The notes beneath the pieces are model-generated. The model made no database searches. It was not told the DNA's origin and worked only from the letters and a program-made list of their open reading frames with translations. DNA of 64,000 bases from Sporosarcina sp. Te-1 (GTDB lineage Bacteria > Bacillota > Bacilli > Bacillales_A > Planococcaceae), in assembly GCF_017498505.1 (NCBI RefSeq), contig NZ_CP071798.1:1302001-1366000 (forward strand), given 5' to 3'. Numbering within the stretch: the stretch's first letter is position 1; each line of letters opens with the position of its first letter. The position numbers were made by a program, and so were the translations under genes. Shown here piece by piece: positions 62,001-64,000 of this stretch.

Positions 62001-62007
62001 TTATCCA

Positions 62008-62042
62008 AAACAACGGACGAAGGAATCCTTCGCCCGTTGTTT
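62008..62042. terminator. Bidirectional terminator
   Basis: AAACAACGG/CCGTTGTTT with inner CGAAGGA/TCCTTCG stem between convergent GNAT and symporter genes. Confidence 0.8.
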
Positions 62043-62062
62043 ACTCTTCTACTCCCTATTTT

Positions 62063-63385
62063 TCAACCATTCCAAAATGAAGCGATAAATATGATGATAA
62101 TAGCAAGTGGCGCGAGATAGCGGACAATCCCCTTCCAAATGGAATGAATTGCACCTCTTGTTTTCAACTCATCTGCCGTTTCATCCTTCGTCATCAAAAA
62201 GCCGGCAAAGAAGGAAATCAGCAATGCGCCAATTGGCAAACCGAACCGACTCGTCAACATATCCGCAAAATCAAAGAATGTGCCGCCCGGCAGCTTCCAG
62301 TTGGATAGTACGCCAAATGACAGGGCACTCGGAATACCAACAACAAATATGAGAATGCCGAACATCCAAGCAACCCTCTTTCGCTTCTCTAAATTTTTTC
62401 CAATGCCTGTAGAAACGCCGATCTCCAACATGGAAATAGAAGAAGTCAGCGTTGCGAATAACATCAAAATGAAGAAAACAATCATGAAGAATCCGCCAAA
62501 TGGAATTTCATTGAAAATAGCTGGTAAAATAACAAAAATTAGTCCAGGTCCTTCGCTGGGCGAGTGACCCAATGCAAAAACCGCAGGAAAGATCACCACA
62601 CCTGCCAGTACTGAGATGAAAATATTTAATAACGAAACATTCCATGCGGACTGTCCCAGTCGTTCCTCCTTTGGCAAATAGGACGCATACGTCATCATCG
62701 CAGTTACCCCTACGCTCAAAGAGAAGAACGCTTGACCAAGCGCCAACAGGAAGGTTTTCCCCGTCAAATAGCTCCAATCAGGAATAAACAAGAAACGGAG
62801 CCCCTCAACAGCGCCCTCCAGTGTCAGTGATCGAATGGCCAGCACAATAAAAAAGAGGAAGAGCAACGGCATCATCCAACGACTCGCCCGTTCGATTCCT
62901 CCTTTGATTCCGCCTTGCACGATCCAAACGGTCAACAGCATGAAAACCGCCTGTCCTGCCAAAACCTCAACGGGATTGGCAATAATCTCAGTAAACAGCT
63001 TCCCATAATCGGAACTGGATAACTGAAAAAATAAAGCCCGATATAAATAGGATAAAATCCATCCGCCGACCACGCTGTAGAACGACAACAGGATAAACGA
63101 CGTCCCGACACCCATCCAGCCGATCCAATACCATTTACGTCCCGGAGCCAGTATTTTCAAAGAAGTGACCGCGTCATGCTGTCCTCTGCGGCCAATTATG
63201 AATTCAGCCAATAAGATCGGCAGTCCGATTGACACTGTACATAAAATGAATAATAAAAGAAAGACACTTCCGCCATTTGAACCCGTCATGTAAGGGAATT
63301 TCCATATTGCACCGAGCCCAATTGCACTTCCGGCCGCAGCCAATACAAATCCAATTTTTGAGGTCCATTGCTCTCTCTGCTTCAA
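62063..63385 (-). CDS. Neurotransmitter:sodium symporter (SNF) family transporter
   Basis: A 440-residue LeuT-fold protein with about eleven helices. Helix 1 signature SKIGFVLAAAGSAIGLGAIWKFPY (sodium and substrate site) and WIGWMGVGTSFILLSFYSVVGGW in helix 3. Bacterial members such as YhdH/YocR/LeuT import amino acids with Na+. TTG start at 63385. Divergent from the TspO gene; substrate not predictable. Confidence 0.9.
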   Translation of the reverse strand: MKQREQWTSKIGFVLAAAGSAIGLGAIWKFPYMTGSNGGSVFLLLFILCTVSIGLPILLAEFIIGRRGQHDAVTSLKILAPGRKWYWIGWMGVGTSFILLSFYSVVGGWILSYLYRALFFQLSSSDYGKLFTEIIANPVEVLAGQAVFMLLTVWIVQGGIKGGIERASRWMMPLLFLFFIVLAIRSLTLEGAVEGLRFLFIPDWSYLTGKTFLLALGQAFFSLSVGVTAMMTYASYLPKEERLGQSAWNVSLLNIFISVLAGVVIFPAVFALGHSPSEGPGLIFVILPAIFNEIPFGGFFMIVFFILMLFATLTSSISMLEIGVSTGIGKNLEKRKRVAWMFGILIFVVGIPSALSFGVLSNWKLPGGTFFDFADMLTSRFGLPIGALLISFFAGFLMTKDETADELKTRGAIHSIWKGIVRYLAPLAIIIIFIASFWNG

Positions 63386-63541
63386 TTGAAACCACTCTCT
63401 CTTCGCTGAATGCAGCTTTAATTTTGTTCAATTATAACGTAAAACGAGGAAGTTACCTTTATATTTATTATTCAGCAAACTTCTCCCCTTCTGTTTGAAA
63501 AAGTTCAGCCAGGGAATGACAGTACTAATGGAGGTGTTCGA

Positions 63542-64000
63542 ATGGAAGTAGTGAAAGTGAACGGCAAGCTGGATGGAAAACGGCTTGCTCTGACCGTGCT
63601 AGTGCCGATCATTGGCGGCTCCATTACAGGTTGGCTGGCGAATCGGCATGCACAGGAAAAATATAAGAAATTGGAGAAACCATCTTTTTCTCCACCACCG
63701 TCCATTTTCCCCATCGCTTGGACCACTCTATATGGGCTGATGGGCTTGGCTAAGTATCGGGTAGAAGCGAAGAAGGGATCGGGTAACAAGAAAGCGATTC
63801 CAATGTACGATATTCAACTCGGACTAAACTACTTATGGTCGTTCCTTTACTTCAGATGGGGCTTGCGTGGCACAGCACTGGTAGAAATGACAGTGTTGCT
63901 AGGTGCCATCGCCTTGACCGCTTACGAGTTTTACCAGGTCGATCGAACCGCAGGCACATTGATGATTCCTTACATCGGATGGGTGATGTTCGCCTTGACC
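63542..64000 (+). CDS. tspO: TspO/MBR family protein (C-terminus beyond the window)
   Basis: The first 153 codons of a five-helix membrane protein. Hallmarks: GSITGWLANRHAQEKYKKL, FSPPPSIFPIAWTTLYGLMG (the PPxxxFxxxWTxLYxxMG signature) and LNYLWSFLYFRWG. TspO proteins bind porphyrins/haem and modulate stress responses. Seven bases separate GGAGG and the ATG. The gene continues past the right edge. Confidence 0.9.
   Translation, partial: MEVVKVNGKLDGKRLALTVLVPIIGGSITGWLANRHAQEKYKKLEKPSFSPPPSIFPIAWTTLYGLMGLAKYRVEAKKGSGNKKAIPMYDIQLGLNYLWSFLYFRWGLRGTALVEMTVLLGAIALTAYEFYQVDRTAGTLMIPYIGWVMFALT

Noticed and set aside
1..64000. CRISPR array, rRNA operon, replication origin, complete prophage
   Set aside because: No regularly spaced repeats, no rRNA sequence, no DnaA-box cluster; phage genes lack terminase, portal, capsid and tail genes.

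Overview
The window is chromosomal DNA of a spore-forming Firmicute of the order Bacillales, most likely Planococcaceae (Sporosarcina/Lysinibacillus-like). The evidence is AGGAGG-type ribosome sites, Spo0E- and Kin-type sporulation regulators, a Ktr potassium transporter, a yybP-ykoY manganese riboswitch, and a run of genes (ykyB, ykwC, spo0E-like, ykvS, mhqR-like, kin, ktr, ykoY) that B. subtilis also keeps close together. The family-level call is inference. No rRNA operon and no CRISPR array was seen; one tRNA (Val, GAC) is present.

Positions 1-31.5 kb are mostly core genome: a FadR-box-preceded fatty-acid reductase (partial), a GGDEF/EAL protein, YkyB, an IS1182-type element with a frameshifted transposase inserted just behind ykwC, a MoxR/DUF58/DUF4129 operon preceded by a small Spo0E-like gene, a MarR regulator, two orphan Kin-type histidine kinases, a B12-binding radical SAM protein, a Ktr-type K+ channel subunit, a TerC protein under a Mn riboswitch, a SwrC-like RND pump, RF3, an orphan MurE, an M42 peptidase, an aldehyde dehydrogenase and a MutS2-like ATPase. 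A putative noncoding RNA or leader with its own promoter and terminator lies ahead of the MutS2-like gene.

From tRNA-Val (31461) to about 45 kb is an accessory island made of decayed mobile DNA: a repeated terminator/att-like unit, an integrase remnant, an ECF sigma factor divergent from a VOC gene that carries an ECF-type promoter, a group IIC intron placed next to a terminator hairpin, a phage lysis module (holin, amidase), late-control genes (sigma-like, XtrA-like), a frameshifted zinc-finger/HTH phage gene, an unrecognised 590-residue protein, a possible Fst-like membrane peptide and a second, M23-type, endolysin.

From 45.7 to 52 kb lies more accessory DNA. The most interesting locus is a 409-residue HTH-TPR (RNPP/NprR-like) regulator followed after 14 bp by a 45-codon gene for a secreted pro-peptide not reported as an ORF of ordinary size: a likely uncharacterised cell-cell signalling pair. 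Two tandem, translationally coupled cytosine-deaminase-like amidohydrolases follow on the other strand.

The last 12 kb hold small metabolic and stress genes (Nudix, HAD, GNAT, ketopantoate-reductase-like, a flavin monooxygenase with paired palindromic operators around its promoter, DJ-1/PfpI, a beta-lactamase-like hydrolase, a ComEC-like MBL protein with an Excalibur domain, a sodium symporter) and the start of a TspO gene cut by the window end.
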